From NCBI RefSeq assembly GCF_014204525.1, contig NZ_JACHLP010000006.1, forward strand, positions 102,262 to 166,261: DNA of 64,000 nucleotides, in the 5' to 3' direction. This stretch comes from Roseateles oligotrophus (lineage in GTDB: Bacteria; Pseudomonadota; Gammaproteobacteria; Burkholderiales; Burkholderiaceae_C). Both the position numbers and the translations under genes were made by a program. The notes beneath the pieces were generated by a model. That model had not been told where the DNA came from. It made no database searches and worked only from the letters and a program-made list of their open reading frames with translations. Positions 45,495 through 53,782 of the stretch are shown here, piece after piece (position 1 is the first letter of the stretch; each line of letters starts with the position of its first letter).

Positions 45495-47603
45495 ATGACC
45501 GCCAATCACAAAAACCTGCTGATCGAACTCTTTGTCGAAGAGCTGCCGCCCAAGGCCTTGAAGAAGCTGGGCGAGGCCTTTGCCGAAGCGCTGGTGGACA
45601 GCCTCAAGGCGCAAGGCCTGGCCGCTGCCGATGCGGCCGCCACCGCTTTTGCCTCGCCGCGCCGCCTGGGCCTGCACCTGACGGAGGTGGCGCCCAAGGC
45701 CGCCGACCGCGCCCTGCAGCAAAAGCTGATGCCCGTGACCGTCGCCCTGGACAAGGAGGGCAATGCCACGCCGGCCCTGCTGAAGAAGCTGGCCGCCCTG
45801 GGTTTCGACGCCAGCGCCGTGGCCCAGCTCAAGCGCGCCCCGGACGGCAAGGCCGAGGCCTTGTTCCTGGACACCGTGCAGGCCGGCGCCACGCTGGAGC
45901 AGGGCTTGCAAAAAGCCCTGGACGAGGCCCTGGCCAAGCTGCCCATCCCCAAGCTCATGACTTACCAACTGGCCGACGGCTGGAGCGATGTGAAGTTTGT
46001 GCGCCCCGCCCATGGCCTGCTGGCCTTGCATGGCCATGAGCTCGTGCCCCTGCGCGCCCTGGGCCTGACGGCCGGCCGCGAGACCCGCGGCCATCGCTTT
46101 GAAGCGCAGGTCGAGCGCATTGCCATCGACAGCGCCGACAGCTACGCCAGCCAGCTGCGCGAGCAGGGCGCCGTGATCGCCAGTTTTGACGAGCGCCGCG
46201 CCGAGATCCTGCGCCAGCTGGAGGCGGCCGCCGCCAAGCTGGGCCTCAAGCCCATTGAGGACGCGGCCTTGCTGGACGAGGTGACGGCCCTGGTGGAGCG
46301 GCCCAATGTGCTGAGCTGCCAGTTCGAGCCCGAGTTCCTGGCCGTGCCGCAGGAATGCCTGATCCTGACCATGAAGGCCAACCAGAAGTACTTCCCCCTG
46401 CTGGATGGCGACGGAAAACTAACGCATCACTTCCTGGTGGTCAGCAATATCAGTCCCATCGACGCCTCGGCCGTCATCGGCGGCAATGAGCGGGTGGTGC
46501 GCCCGCGTTTGTCGGACGCCAAATTCTTCTTCGACCAGGACCGCAAGAAGAGCCTGGCCGAGCGGGTGTCAGGTCTTGCCAAGGTGGTTTACCACGGCAA
46601 GCTGGGCACGCAGGGCGAGCGGGTGGAGCGGGTGCGGGCAATCGCGCGTGCCATCGCCGGCCTGCTGGGCGGGCCTGAGCTGAGCGCCCAGGTGGATCAG
46701 GCGGCCCATTTGGCCAAGGCCGATCTGCTGACCGATATGGTGGGCGAGTTCCCCGAACTGCAAGGCGTCATGGGCGGCTATTACGCCCGCCACGATGGCT
46801 TGTCCGACGATGTGGCCGTCGCCATCGAAGACCATTACAAGCCCCGCTTTGCCGGTGACGAGTTGCCACGCAACGAGGTCGGCCTGGTCGTGGCCATGGC
46901 CGACAAGCTGGAGACCCTGGTGGGCCTGTTCGGCATCGGCCAGCTGCCCACCGGCGACAAAGACCCCTTCGCCCTGCGCCGCCATGCCCTGGGCCTGGTG
47001 CGCATGCTCAGCGAACGCGCCGGCACGCTGAGCCTGGACGCCTTGATCGCCGCGGCCGTGCCGGCCTTCGGCGACCTGATCCAGAACCCGGCCGCGCCGC
47101 TGGCCGATTTCGTCTACGACCGCCTCTCCGGCGCCCTGCGCGAACAAGGCTTCAGCGCCCAGGAAGTGGATGCCGTGCTGGCCCTGCGCCCGCAGCGCCT
47201 GGGCGATGTCGGCCAGCGCCTGGCAGCGGTGCGCGCCTTTGCAAGCCTGCCCGAAGCCGCCTCGCTGGCCGCCGCCAACAAGCGCATCGCCAATATCTTG
47301 AAGAAGAGCGAGGCAGCGGTGCAGGCCGGTGTCAACCAGGCTTTGCTGCAAGAGCCCGCCGAACAGCAGCTGGCCGCCGCGCTGCAAGCGGTGCAGCCGC
47401 TGGCCGACGGCCTGTTCGCCCGCGGCGAGTACGCCGCCTCGCTGCGCGAGCTGGCCTCGCTGAAGAGCCCGGTCGATGCCTTCTTCGACGGCGTGATGGT
47501 CAATGCCGAGGATCCGGCCCTGCGCGCCAACCGCCTGGGCCTGCTGAAGAGCTTGTACGAGGCGATGAACCGGGTGGCCGAGCTGGCCCGCCTGGCCTCC
47601 TAA
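45495..47603 (+). CDS. glyS: Glycyl-tRNA synthetase beta subunit
   Basis: A 702-residue beta subunit, normal for the family. It starts with the conserved LLIELFVEELPPKAL and contains FASPRRL, LILTMKANQKYFPLLD and, in the HD-like part, PFALRRHALGLVRML near residue 495. The C-terminal DALR-like helical region, which contacts the tRNA, ends the protein (VDAFFDGVMVNAED). Last seen as glyQS in the Burkholderiales corC-lnt-glyQS-gmhB-plsC order. Confidence 0.97.
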   Translation: MTANHKNLLIELFVEELPPKALKKLGEAFAEALVDSLKAQGLAAADAAATAFASPRRLGLHLTEVAPKAADRALQQKLMPVTVALDKEGNATPALLKKLAALGFDASAVAQLKRAPDGKAEALFLDTVQAGATLEQGLQKALDEALAKLPIPKLMTYQLADGWSDVKFVRPAHGLLALHGHELVPLRALGLTAGRETRGHRFEAQVERIAIDSADSYASQLREQGAVIASFDERRAEILRQLEAAAAKLGLKPIEDAALLDEVTALVERPNVLSCQFEPEFLAVPQECLILTMKANQKYFPLLDGDGKLTHHFLVVSNISPIDASAVIGGNERVVRPRLSDAKFFFDQDRKKSLAERVSGLAKVVYHGKLGTQGERVERVRAIARAIAGLLGGPELSAQVDQAAHLAKADLLTDMVGEFPELQGVMGGYYARHDGLSDDVAVAIEDHYKPRFAGDELPRNEVGLVVAMADKLETLVGLFGIGQLPTGDKDPFALRRHALGLVRMLSERAGTLSLDALIAAAVPAFGDLIQNPAAPLADFVYDRLSGALREQGFSAQEVDAVLALRPQRLGDVGQRLAAVRAFASLPEAASLAAANKRIANILKKSEAAVQAGVNQALLQEPAEQQLAAALQAVQPLADGLFARGEYAASLRELASLKSPVDAFFDGVMVNAEDPALRANRLGLLKSLYEAMNRVAELARLAS

Positions 47604-47640
47604 CAGCGAACGCCCACTCACCAGCGAGCCTCCAGCCACC

Positions 47641-48297
47641 ATGCCCATCCGTAGTGATCACAACACCGGCCATCCGATGAAGCTGGTCATCCTCGGCCGG
47701 GATGGCACGCTGAACCAGTACCGCGACGACCACGTCAAGTCCATCGACGAGCTGCAGCCCCTGCCCGGTGCGCTGGAGGCCGTCGCACGGCTCAACCATG
47801 CAGGCTGGAGCACGGTGATGGCCACCAACCAGCCCGGCATCGGCCGCGGCTTGCTGGACATGGCCTCGCTGAACGCCATCCACATCCGGCTCAACCAGAT
47901 GCTGGCCGAGAAGGGTGGGCGCCTGGCCGCCGCCTTCTTCTGCCCGCACACGCCGGACGAGGGCTGCGACTGCCGCAAACCCCTGCCCGGCCTGGTGCAC
48001 CAGATCGGCGAGCGCTTTGGCGTGGACCTGTCCACCGTGCATATGGTGGGCGCCAGCCTGGGGGATTTGCAGACGGCGCAGGCGGCAGGCTGCATCCCGC
48101 ATCTGGTGCGTAGCGAGCGCCTGGGCCATCTGGACGAGGCGCAGCTGGCGGCGGTGGCGGCCCAGGTGCCGGGCAGCAAAGTGCATGCCAGCCTGAGCGC
48201 TTTTGCCGAAACCCTGATTCAAAAAGACCGCCGCGTCAAAGCGGACGCGCGCGGTGAAAACCTGGGCCCCGACTCCGGGGCTGGAGACCTGACTTGA
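47641..48297 (+). CDS. gmhB: GmhB-like HAD phosphatase with changed catalytic residues
   Basis: A 218-residue HAD-family protein similar to heptose-1,7-bisphosphate 7-phosphatase, which serves ADP-heptose synthesis for LPS. Motif I reads ILGRDGTLN, with Gly where the nucleophilic Asp of the usual LDRDG sits; motif II MATNQPG and motif III CRKPLPG are normal; motif IV reads MVGASLGD, with Ala at the expected Mg-binding Asp (VGD). The zinc loop C-P-H...C-D-C is kept. Activity as usual is therefore doubtful. The conserved part begins at the ATG at 47677 (MKLVILG), which may be the real start. The stop overlaps plsC by 4 nt. Confidence 0.85.
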   Translation: MPIRSDHNTGHPMKLVILGRDGTLNQYRDDHVKSIDELQPLPGALEAVARLNHAGWSTVMATNQPGIGRGLLDMASLNAIHIRLNQMLAEKGGRLAAAFFCPHTPDEGCDCRKPLPGLVHQIGERFGVDLSTVHMVGASLGDLQTAQAAGCIPHLVRSERLGHLDEAQLAAVAAQVPGSKVHASLSAFAETLIQKDRRVKADARGENLGPDSGAGDLT

Positions 48298-49067
48298 TTG
48301 CCACTCTTTTTGCCGCCCTGCGATCCTTTCTCTACGTGCTGTTCCTGATCGTCACCGTCATCCCCTGGGGCATTGCGGTGCAGCTGATCGGCCTGGTGGC
48401 GCGCGGCAACCCGGTCTACTGGGCTTGCGCCAACTGGTTGCATGTGTCCATCCTGGGTGCGCGTTATATCTGCGGCGTGCGCTGGCGTATCCAGGGCATG
48501 GAAAACCTGCCCAAGAACGAGCAGGGCAAGTATGTCGGCGCCGTGCTGCTGTCCAAGCACCAGAGCACCTGGGAGGCCCTGGCCTACCCGGCCCTGATGC
48601 CCAACCCGCTGGCCTATGTGTTCAAGCGCGAGCTGCTCTACATCCCCTTCTTCGGCTGGTCCATGGCCCGCATGGACATGATCCACATCAACCGCGCCAA
48701 GCGCAGCGAGGCCTGGCGCCAGGTGGCGGCCCAGGGCAAGCGCCTGGCCGAACAAGGCCACTGGATCATCATGTTCCCCGAGGGCACCCGCGTGGCGCGC
48801 GGCGCCAAGGGCGAGTACAAGACCGGCGGCACCCGTCTGGCGATTGGCAGCGGCGTGCCCGTCGTGCCCATCGCCGCCACGGCGGCGCGCTGCTGGCCGC
48901 GCAAGAGCTTTTTGCTGCGCCCCGGCGTGGTGGACATCTCCATCGGCAAGCCCATCCCCTCGGTCGGCCGCGAGCCGGGCGAGCTGATGAGCGAGGTCGA
49001 GGCCTGGATCGAGGCCGAGATGCGCCGCCTGGACCCGCAAGCCTATCCGCCGGCCGCCGGGGCCTGA
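48294..49067 (+). CDS. plsC: 1-acyl-sn-glycerol-3-phosphate acyltransferase
   Basis: A 257-residue membrane-associated acyltransferase making phosphatidic acid. An N-terminal membrane helix (residues about 5-35) is followed by the acyltransferase motifs: KHQSTWE at about residue 87 (H-x4-E, where most PlsC have H-x4-D), MIHINRAKRSEA, then FPEGTRVARG near 160 and VPVVPIA near 190. The TTG at 48294 is the only start that fits, overlapping the gmhB stop as TTGA. Confidence 0.9.
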   Translation: MIATLFAALRSFLYVLFLIVTVIPWGIAVQLIGLVARGNPVYWACANWLHVSILGARYICGVRWRIQGMENLPKNEQGKYVGAVLLSKHQSTWEALAYPALMPNPLAYVFKRELLYIPFFGWSMARMDMIHINRAKRSEAWRQVAAQGKRLAEQGHWIIMFPEGTRVARGAKGEYKTGGTRLAIGSGVPVVPIAATAARCWPRKSFLLRPGVVDISIGKPIPSVGREPGELMSEVEAWIEAEMRRLDPQAYPPAAGA

Positions 49068-49094
49068 GGCGCACCGGTTTTGGCCAAGACACCC

Positions 49095-49979
49095 ATGGGC
49101 AAGCGGCTCGCCAATCTGTTGCAGGAGGCGCAGCTGTCCTTGTTCGGGCCCGAGCAGTCCTTGCTGCAAAGCGTGGCGGGCGCTGCCCTGCCGCTGCCGC
49201 CGCCCGCGGCCAGCCCTGTGGTTCAGCCGCCGCCCGCGCAGCCACTCGCGCCGCTGGCCAATCCACGCGCCCAGCGCGAGATGAGCTTGGGTGGCCATGC
49301 GGTCGCCTATGAATTGAAGCGGGCGCGGCGGCGCAGCATAGGCTTTGTCGTGGGCGCCGAGGGCCTGCGGGTCAGCGCGCCGCGCTGGCTGCCGCAAGCC
49401 GATATCGAGCGCGCCCTGCAGCAGAAGTCCGACTGGATATTGCGCAAGCTGGTGGAGCAGACCGAGCGCGCCCGCCGCGTGCAAGCCGCCCGCATCGAGT
49501 GGCGCGACGGTGCCAGCCTGGCCTTTCTGGGTCAGCCTCTGCGCCTGCGCCTGGACCCGGCGCTGGCCGGCCTGCACTGGGACGAGGCGGGCCGCGTGCT
49601 GAGCCTGGGCCTGCCCAGCGATGCCGAGGAAGAGCAGGTGCGCGAGCCGGTGCAGCTCTGGCTGCAGCAACAGGCGCGGGCCTTTTTCGAGCCGCGCTGC
49701 CAGCACTTTGCCGCCGCCCTGGGCGTGCAGATGAAGCAGCTGCGCCTGAGCTCGGCCCAGACCCGCTGGGGCAGCGCCAGTGCCGATGGCAGCATCCGCC
49801 TGAACTGGCGCCTGATCCATTTCGGCCCCGCCATCATCGACTATGTGGTGGCTCATGAGCTGGCCCATCTGCGCGAGATGAACCACAGCCCACGCTTCTG
49901 GGCCGTGGTGCGCTCGGTGCTGCCCGAGTTCGAGGCCGCCCGCGAGCAGCTGCGGGCCGAATCCATCATCGCCCAGTGA
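49095..49979 (+). CDS. YgjP-like metallopeptidase-fold protein (M48-related, DUF45)
   Basis: A ~295-residue protein. The first ~60 residues are a Pro/Ala-rich linker. The DUF45/YgjP domain follows, with the tell-tale RWGSASADGSIRLNWRLI and the zinc motif HELAHLREMNHSPRFW (H-E-x-x-H, third His in NHS) near residue 255. Substrate unknown. The ATG at 49095 is used; a TTG at 49080 is possible. It closes the plus-strand run and lies 27 nt after plsC. Confidence 0.88.
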   Translation: MGKRLANLLQEAQLSLFGPEQSLLQSVAGAALPLPPPAASPVVQPPPAQPLAPLANPRAQREMSLGGHAVAYELKRARRRSIGFVVGAEGLRVSAPRWLPQADIERALQQKSDWILRKLVEQTERARRVQAARIEWRDGASLAFLGQPLRLRLDPALAGLHWDEAGRVLSLGLPSDAEEEQVREPVQLWLQQQARAFFEPRCQHFAAALGVQMKQLRLSSAQTRWGSASADGSIRLNWRLIHFGPAIIDYVVAHELAHLREMNHSPRFWAVVRSVLPEFEAAREQLRAESIIAQ

Positions 49980-50043
49980 GCGGCCCCGGCAGGGCTGGCA
50001 CGAAATTCCTTGATCCGTGTTGATTAAAGGTTATGTGTGTGCG

Positions 50044-50258
50044 CAAACCCCGTCCTACCAAAGAGGGGTTTGCCCCGGAGCCGCAAGACGGGCAGACTAT
50101 GCGTCGACGCTGTCATCGCGCAGATTCCGAGATTGCCCGGCCTGGCCGGCTGTTTCACTCAAGGATTTTCAGGCCCGGCAGTCAAGCCTGCTTTGAGATG
50201 GATCCCAAAAGAAAGGCTGCAATGCCACCGTCCGCATCTTGCGGCGGTGGCATTTTTT
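50044..50258 (+). ncRNA. Possible small RNA or long 3' UTR in the convergent spacer
   Basis: The spacer holds a strong 5' hairpin, CAAACCCC (50044-50051) with GGGGTTTG (50065-50072), and ends in a near-perfect terminator at 50221-50258. A weak promoter-like TTGATC...TATGTG precedes it at about 50010-50037. No reading frame is convincing. It could be an independent small RNA or just the 3' end of the ygjP transcript. Confidence 0.3.
50221..50258 (+). terminator. Strong plus-strand terminator
   Basis: AATGCCACCG pairs perfectly with CGGTGGCATT (10 bp, 14-nt loop), directly followed by a T run (50253-50258). No T run exists for the other strand, so it ends transcripts coming from the ygjP side. 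Confidence 0.85.
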
Positions 50259-50263
50259 GGGAC

Positions 50264-51196
50264 TCATCGTCTTGGACGAGTCACCCACCAGGCCGAGAAC
50301 GTGATGAGCAATCCACCCGCCCAACCCAGCGGCGTCAGACTGTCACCCATCCACAGGACGGCGATGAGCGCACCCCACAGCGGCTCACTACCCATGAGCA
50401 GCGCGACCCGCGAAGGACTGGCGCGAGAGCCTACATGGTTCTGCACAAAAAAAGCCAGCAAGGTACACGCGAGCACCAGGTAAGCCATGGCGCCCCAGAA
50501 TGATTCGCTGGTGGGCAGCGATTGCCAAGCCGGTCCCGGCATGGTGAGCGTCAATGTAAGCGCGCCCAGGGTCATGACTCCCATTTGCACGGCCGTCATC
50601 GTCAGGGCAGGCAAGCCATGGCGTTGACCATGGCTCCGAGTCAAGCAGACCATCACTCCGCGCAGGAACGCTGCGATCAGCATCAGACCATCGCCCAAGG
50701 CCAGCGACGAGACCGACCCACCATGCTGGAAGGCAAGCAAACCTGCCCCCAGCAATGAAAGGCAGGCGGCCCCGACCACGGCATTGCTCGGCTTTTCACC
50801 CAGCAGCCACCATTCGCAAAGAGGCGTGAATGCCACGCACAGGCTGATCAAGAAGGCCGCATTGGATGCCGTGGTCAGGGAGACCCCAAACGTCTCGCAA
50901 ATGAAGATGGCCAGCAGGTTGGCACCCAGCACAGAGGCGCCTGACAGTGCAGCCGGCCATGCCGGTATGGCAAGGCCGCGCAAGGCGGGCAATAGCAATA
51001 AAAAGGTCAAGCCAAATCGCAGTACCAAGAATTGCAGCACCGGCATCTGCGCCGTCGCCAGCTTGGCAGCGCTGTAACTACCGCCCCAAACGATGGCGAC
51101 CAAAAGCAGCAGCATCTCGTCCGTTCCGAAAGACCTGTGGGAATCAAGGTGACTTGCAGCTGGGCTTGTGCTGGGCTTGAGTGTTGGCGTTGTCAA
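50264..51196 (-). CDS. EamA/DMT-family exporter
   Basis: A 310-residue inner-membrane protein with about ten hydrophobic segments in two EamA repeats (repeat 1 starts MLLLLVAIVWGGSYSAAKLA near residue 28; repeat 2 LALGDGLMLIAAFLRGVMVCL near 170). Members export amino acids or metabolites; the substrate is unknown. The gene is divergent from a LysR regulator with ~90 nt between, a classic regulator-exporter pair. Its GC (36 of 60 bases at 50641-50700) is lower than the neighbours, which hints at acquisition. Confidence 0.9.
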   Translation of the reverse strand: MTTPTLKPSTSPAASHLDSHRSFGTDEMLLLLVAIVWGGSYSAAKLATAQMPVLQFLVLRFGLTFLLLLPALRGLAIPAWPAALSGASVLGANLLAIFICETFGVSLTTASNAAFLISLCVAFTPLCEWWLLGEKPSNAVVGAACLSLLGAGLLAFQHGGSVSSLALGDGLMLIAAFLRGVMVCLTRSHGQRHGLPALTMTAVQMGVMTLGALTLTLTMPGPAWQSLPTSESFWGAMAYLVLACTLLAFFVQNHVGSRASPSRVALLMGSEPLWGALIAVLWMGDSLTPLGWAGGLLITFSAWWVTRPRR

Positions 51197-51285
51197 GGTG
51201 AGGCTTTTGTCAATGCGATCATCCGCATTGTCTGGAGACCATCACTTGCCGACTAGCTTGGCCCGCAGAACAGGAACTTTGCACC

Positions 51286-52206
51286 GTGAGAACAAATGAC
51301 TTTCTTGATGTGATGCATGAGCTGGTCACTTTTGTTCGGGTTGCCGAGTTGGGCAGTTTCTCCGCCGCAGGTCGCCAGCAGGGTGTCACACCCTCTGCCC
51401 TCAGCCGCCAAGTGACGAGGCTGGAAAAATACATGGGTGTGACCTTGCTGCAGCGATCAACGCGCCAGCACCGCCTCACCGATGCAGGATTGGCCGTTCT
51501 TGAACATGGGCGCTCCATGGTTGCCGCTGCGCAAGCAACATTGCCGGTTGCGGAGGCTTATGTTGGCATGCCCAAGGGCCGGGTTAGGATCAGTGCGCCA
51601 AAGGCTTTTTCGCGCCATGTCTTGCAGCCTGTTTTGCTGGACTTCCTCGCCAAGTACCCCGCCGTGGACGTACACCTGCTGGTGGCTGACCGCTGGGTTG
51701 ATCCCTTCCGGGAAGGTGTGGACCTGGTGATCCGCCTCACCGACGACCCTCCGCAAGGATTGGTCGCCAGGGCCTTGATGCCGGTGCGGCAAATTGTGCT
51801 TGCCAGTCCCGCGTATCTAACGGCCCATTCGCCCGTCTACATGCCCCAGGATTTATTGGGGCACAGCTGTCTGGCTATCGGTGAACAAGAGCGGGACAGC
51901 CGCTGGCGCTTTGTACGGGGCGACGACAACGTTGAAGTCGCAGTCACCGGCCGGTACACCGTGAACCACAGTGAAATGCGCTTGGCGGCCGTTGAAGCCG
52001 GTCTGGGCATTGGCTGCGTTCCAGATTTCGTTGCCGGAGAAGCATTGGCCGCCGGCCGCGTTGTGCGGCTCCTGTCTGACTGGTCCGTTGACACCAATTA
52101 CCAGGGTATGGCCTATTTGCTGTTTGCTGGCTCCCGCTATACCGCACCCAAGGTTCGCATCCTCATCGATCACCTGGTGGCAGGCTGCATGCCGACAGCA
52201 GCCTGA
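51286..52206 (+). CDS. LysR-family transcriptional regulator
   Basis: A 306-residue LysR regulator. The N-terminal HTH (LVTFVRVAELGSFSAAGRQQG, then TPSALSRQVTRLEKYMG) and effector domain with GRVRISAP, DLVIRLTDDP and GLGIGCVPDFVA are standard. The GTG at 51286 is used; an ATG at 51313 (MHELVTFV) would be typical of the family as well. It probably controls the divergent EamA exporter. Codon use is less GC-extreme than the neighbours. Confidence 0.92.
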   Translation: MRTNDFLDVMHELVTFVRVAELGSFSAAGRQQGVTPSALSRQVTRLEKYMGVTLLQRSTRQHRLTDAGLAVLEHGRSMVAAAQATLPVAEAYVGMPKGRVRISAPKAFSRHVLQPVLLDFLAKYPAVDVHLLVADRWVDPFREGVDLVIRLTDDPPQGLVARALMPVRQIVLASPAYLTAHSPVYMPQDLLGHSCLAIGEQERDSRWRFVRGDDNVEVAVTGRYTVNHSEMRLAAVEAGLGIGCVPDFVAGEALAAGRVVRLLSDWSVDTNYQGMAYLLFAGSRYTAPKVRILIDHLVAGCMPTAA

Positions 52207-52210
52207 CCGT

Positions 52211-53281
52211 TTAAGCCAGGGGGTCAAGCGTACTAAAGCGGTAAACGCCGTCCGCATCCCGCTTGCGGCTCAGCCGGCCGGCCAGCCACAAGGCGTTCAG
52301 ATGGGCGACCGATTCGCCCATGGCGAAGGTGGTCTGGTGCAGGTCCAGCTTGCGCTTGAACAGCAGCTCCAGCAGCTCAGCCGCGTGGCAGGGCTTGGCG
52401 CGGCAGGCGGCCAGCACCTCGGCCAGGCGCTCGCGGTGGTGTTCTTGCAGCTGATCGACCCGGGCGTGCAGGCCGCTGAAGGGCTTGCCATGTGAGGGCA
52501 GGACCAGGGTCTCGGCCGGCAAGGCCAGCAGCCGGGCGATGGAGTCCAGGTATAGCGTTAGCGGGTCGGCCTCGGGCTCCACATCGACCACACTGACATT
52601 GGTGGAGATGCGCGGCAGCAGCATATCGCCGGAGATCAAGACGCCCAGGCCGGCGCAGTGCAAGCTCATATGTTCGGGCGCATGGCCGTAGCCGGCGATG
52701 CAGGCCCAGTCCCGCCCGCCTATGCGCAGCTTGCCGCCCTCCATCAGGCGCTGAAAACTGGCGGGCACGGCCGGCACCATGCTGGGGTAATAGCTGCTGC
52801 GGGCGCGGATCTTGGCCAGTGATTCCTCGTCGCTCAGGCCATGGCTGGCGAAGAAGGCTGCCGCCGTCTGCCCGCCCATGCCCACGGTGGAGGTGCTGGC
52901 CAGGCGGGCCAGATGGAAGTCGGTGGCGCTGATGGCAAAGCGGCATTGCCATTTGTCCACCAGCCAGGCGGCCAGGCCGATATGGTCGGGGTGGAAATGG
53001 GTGACGATGACGCGCAGCACCGGCAGGCCGTCCAGATGCTGTGCAAACACCTGCTCCCACAGCGCCCGGGTGGCCTCGTTGGCGACGCCGCAGTCGACGA
53101 TGCTCCAACCGGGCCGGCCGTCGATTTCATCGCGCAATAGCCAGAGGTTGATGTGGTCCAGCGCAAACGGCAGGCCCATGCGAACCCAGCGCAGGCCGGG
53201 GGCGATCTCCAGCACGCCGCCGGGGGCGGGCAGGGCGTCGCCCAGGGGGTAGTGAAGTTCGTGTTCGCGCAGATTGGCCAT
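52211..53281 (-). CDS. MBL-fold metallohydrolase
   Basis: A 356-residue metallo-beta-lactamase-fold hydrolase. The metal motif THFHPDHIG is near residue 104, the later AGYGHAPEHMSLH near 198 and ISGDMLLP near 217 give further ligands, and a C-terminal winged-helix-like region (FAMGESVAHLNALWLAGRLSRK) fits MBL proteins with a MarR-like tail. Substrate unknown. It is divergent from a LiuR-like regulator, 75 nt away, and may be its target. Confidence 0.9.
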   Translation of the reverse strand: MANLREHELHYPLGDALPAPGGVLEIAPGLRWVRMGLPFALDHINLWLLRDEIDGRPGWSIVDCGVANEATRALWEQVFAQHLDGLPVLRVIVTHFHPDHIGLAAWLVDKWQCRFAISATDFHLARLASTSTVGMGGQTAAAFFASHGLSDEESLAKIRARSSYYPSMVPAVPASFQRLMEGGKLRIGGRDWACIAGYGHAPEHMSLHCAGLGVLISGDMLLPRISTNVSVVDVEPEADPLTLYLDSIARLLALPAETLVLPSHGKPFSGLHARVDQLQEHHRERLAEVLAACRAKPCHAAELLELLFKRKLDLHQTTFAMGESVAHLNALWLAGRLSRKRDADGVYRFSTLDPLA

Positions 53282-53318
53282 GGTCGTGAGAGCGGGTGCG
53301 GCAGGTAAACTGCCGTTT

Positions 53319-53328
53319 ACGTTAACGT
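53319..53328. promoter_or_regulatory. Palindromic operator-like site between MBL and MerR genes
   Basis: ACGTTAACGT is a perfect 10-bp palindrome inside GTTTACGTTAACGTCAG, between two divergent starts (53281 and 53357). It resembles the TTTACGT-type sites I know for LiuR, the regulator encoded next to it, and probably lies in both promoters. Confidence 0.55.
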
Positions 53329-53356
53329 CAGTCCAGCCAGTTTAGCCATCCTCCTC

Positions 53357-53782
53357 ATGAGCGCCAAAGCTTCCCCCCTCGCAGCAGCTGCCGAAAGCCA
53401 GGCGCGCCTGTTCACGATCACCGAGTTGGCGGCCGAGTTTGACATCACCCCGCGCGCCATCCGCTTCTACGAGGACATGGGCTTGCTGGAGCCGGCCCGG
53501 GCCGGCCGCAACCGGGTCTACACCCACCGCGACCGCACCCGGCTGAAGCTGACCCTGCGCGGCAAGCGCCTGGGCCTGACGCTGCAGGAGATCAAGCAGC
53601 TGGTCGATATGTACGACGCCAAGACCGGCGCCGCGCCTCAGCTGAAGGCCTTTCTGGAGGTGCTGCGCCAGCACCGCCGCCAGCTGGAGCAGCAGCTCGA
53701 CGACATCGAGGTCACGCTGGCCGAGATCGCCCAGCATGAGGAGCGCTGCGTGGGGCTGTTGAAGGACGGCGAAGCTGGCTGA
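53357..53782 (+). CDS. MerR-family regulator, LiuR-like
   Basis: A 141-residue MerR-type regulator. The HTH and wing (FTITELAAEFDITPRAIRFYEDMGLLEPARAGRNRVY region, residues about 19-52) match the LiuR group that represses branched-chain amino acid breakdown genes, and the C-terminal dimerising coiled coil (QHRRQLEQQLDDIEVTLAEI) is present. No metal-binding Cys is where MerR metal sensors have them. The leucine/isovalerate genes themselves are not in the window. Confidence 0.85.
   Translation: MSAKASPLAAAAESQARLFTITELAAEFDITPRAIRFYEDMGLLEPARAGRNRVYTHRDRTRLKLTLRGKRLGLTLQEIKQLVDMYDAKTGAAPQLKAFLEVLRQHRRQLEQQLDDIEVTLAEIAQHEERCVGLLKDGEAG

Noticed and set aside
50033..50503. 156-codon plus-strand frame
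   Set aside because: It runs through the terminator at 50221-50258 and into the EamA gene on the opposite strand.
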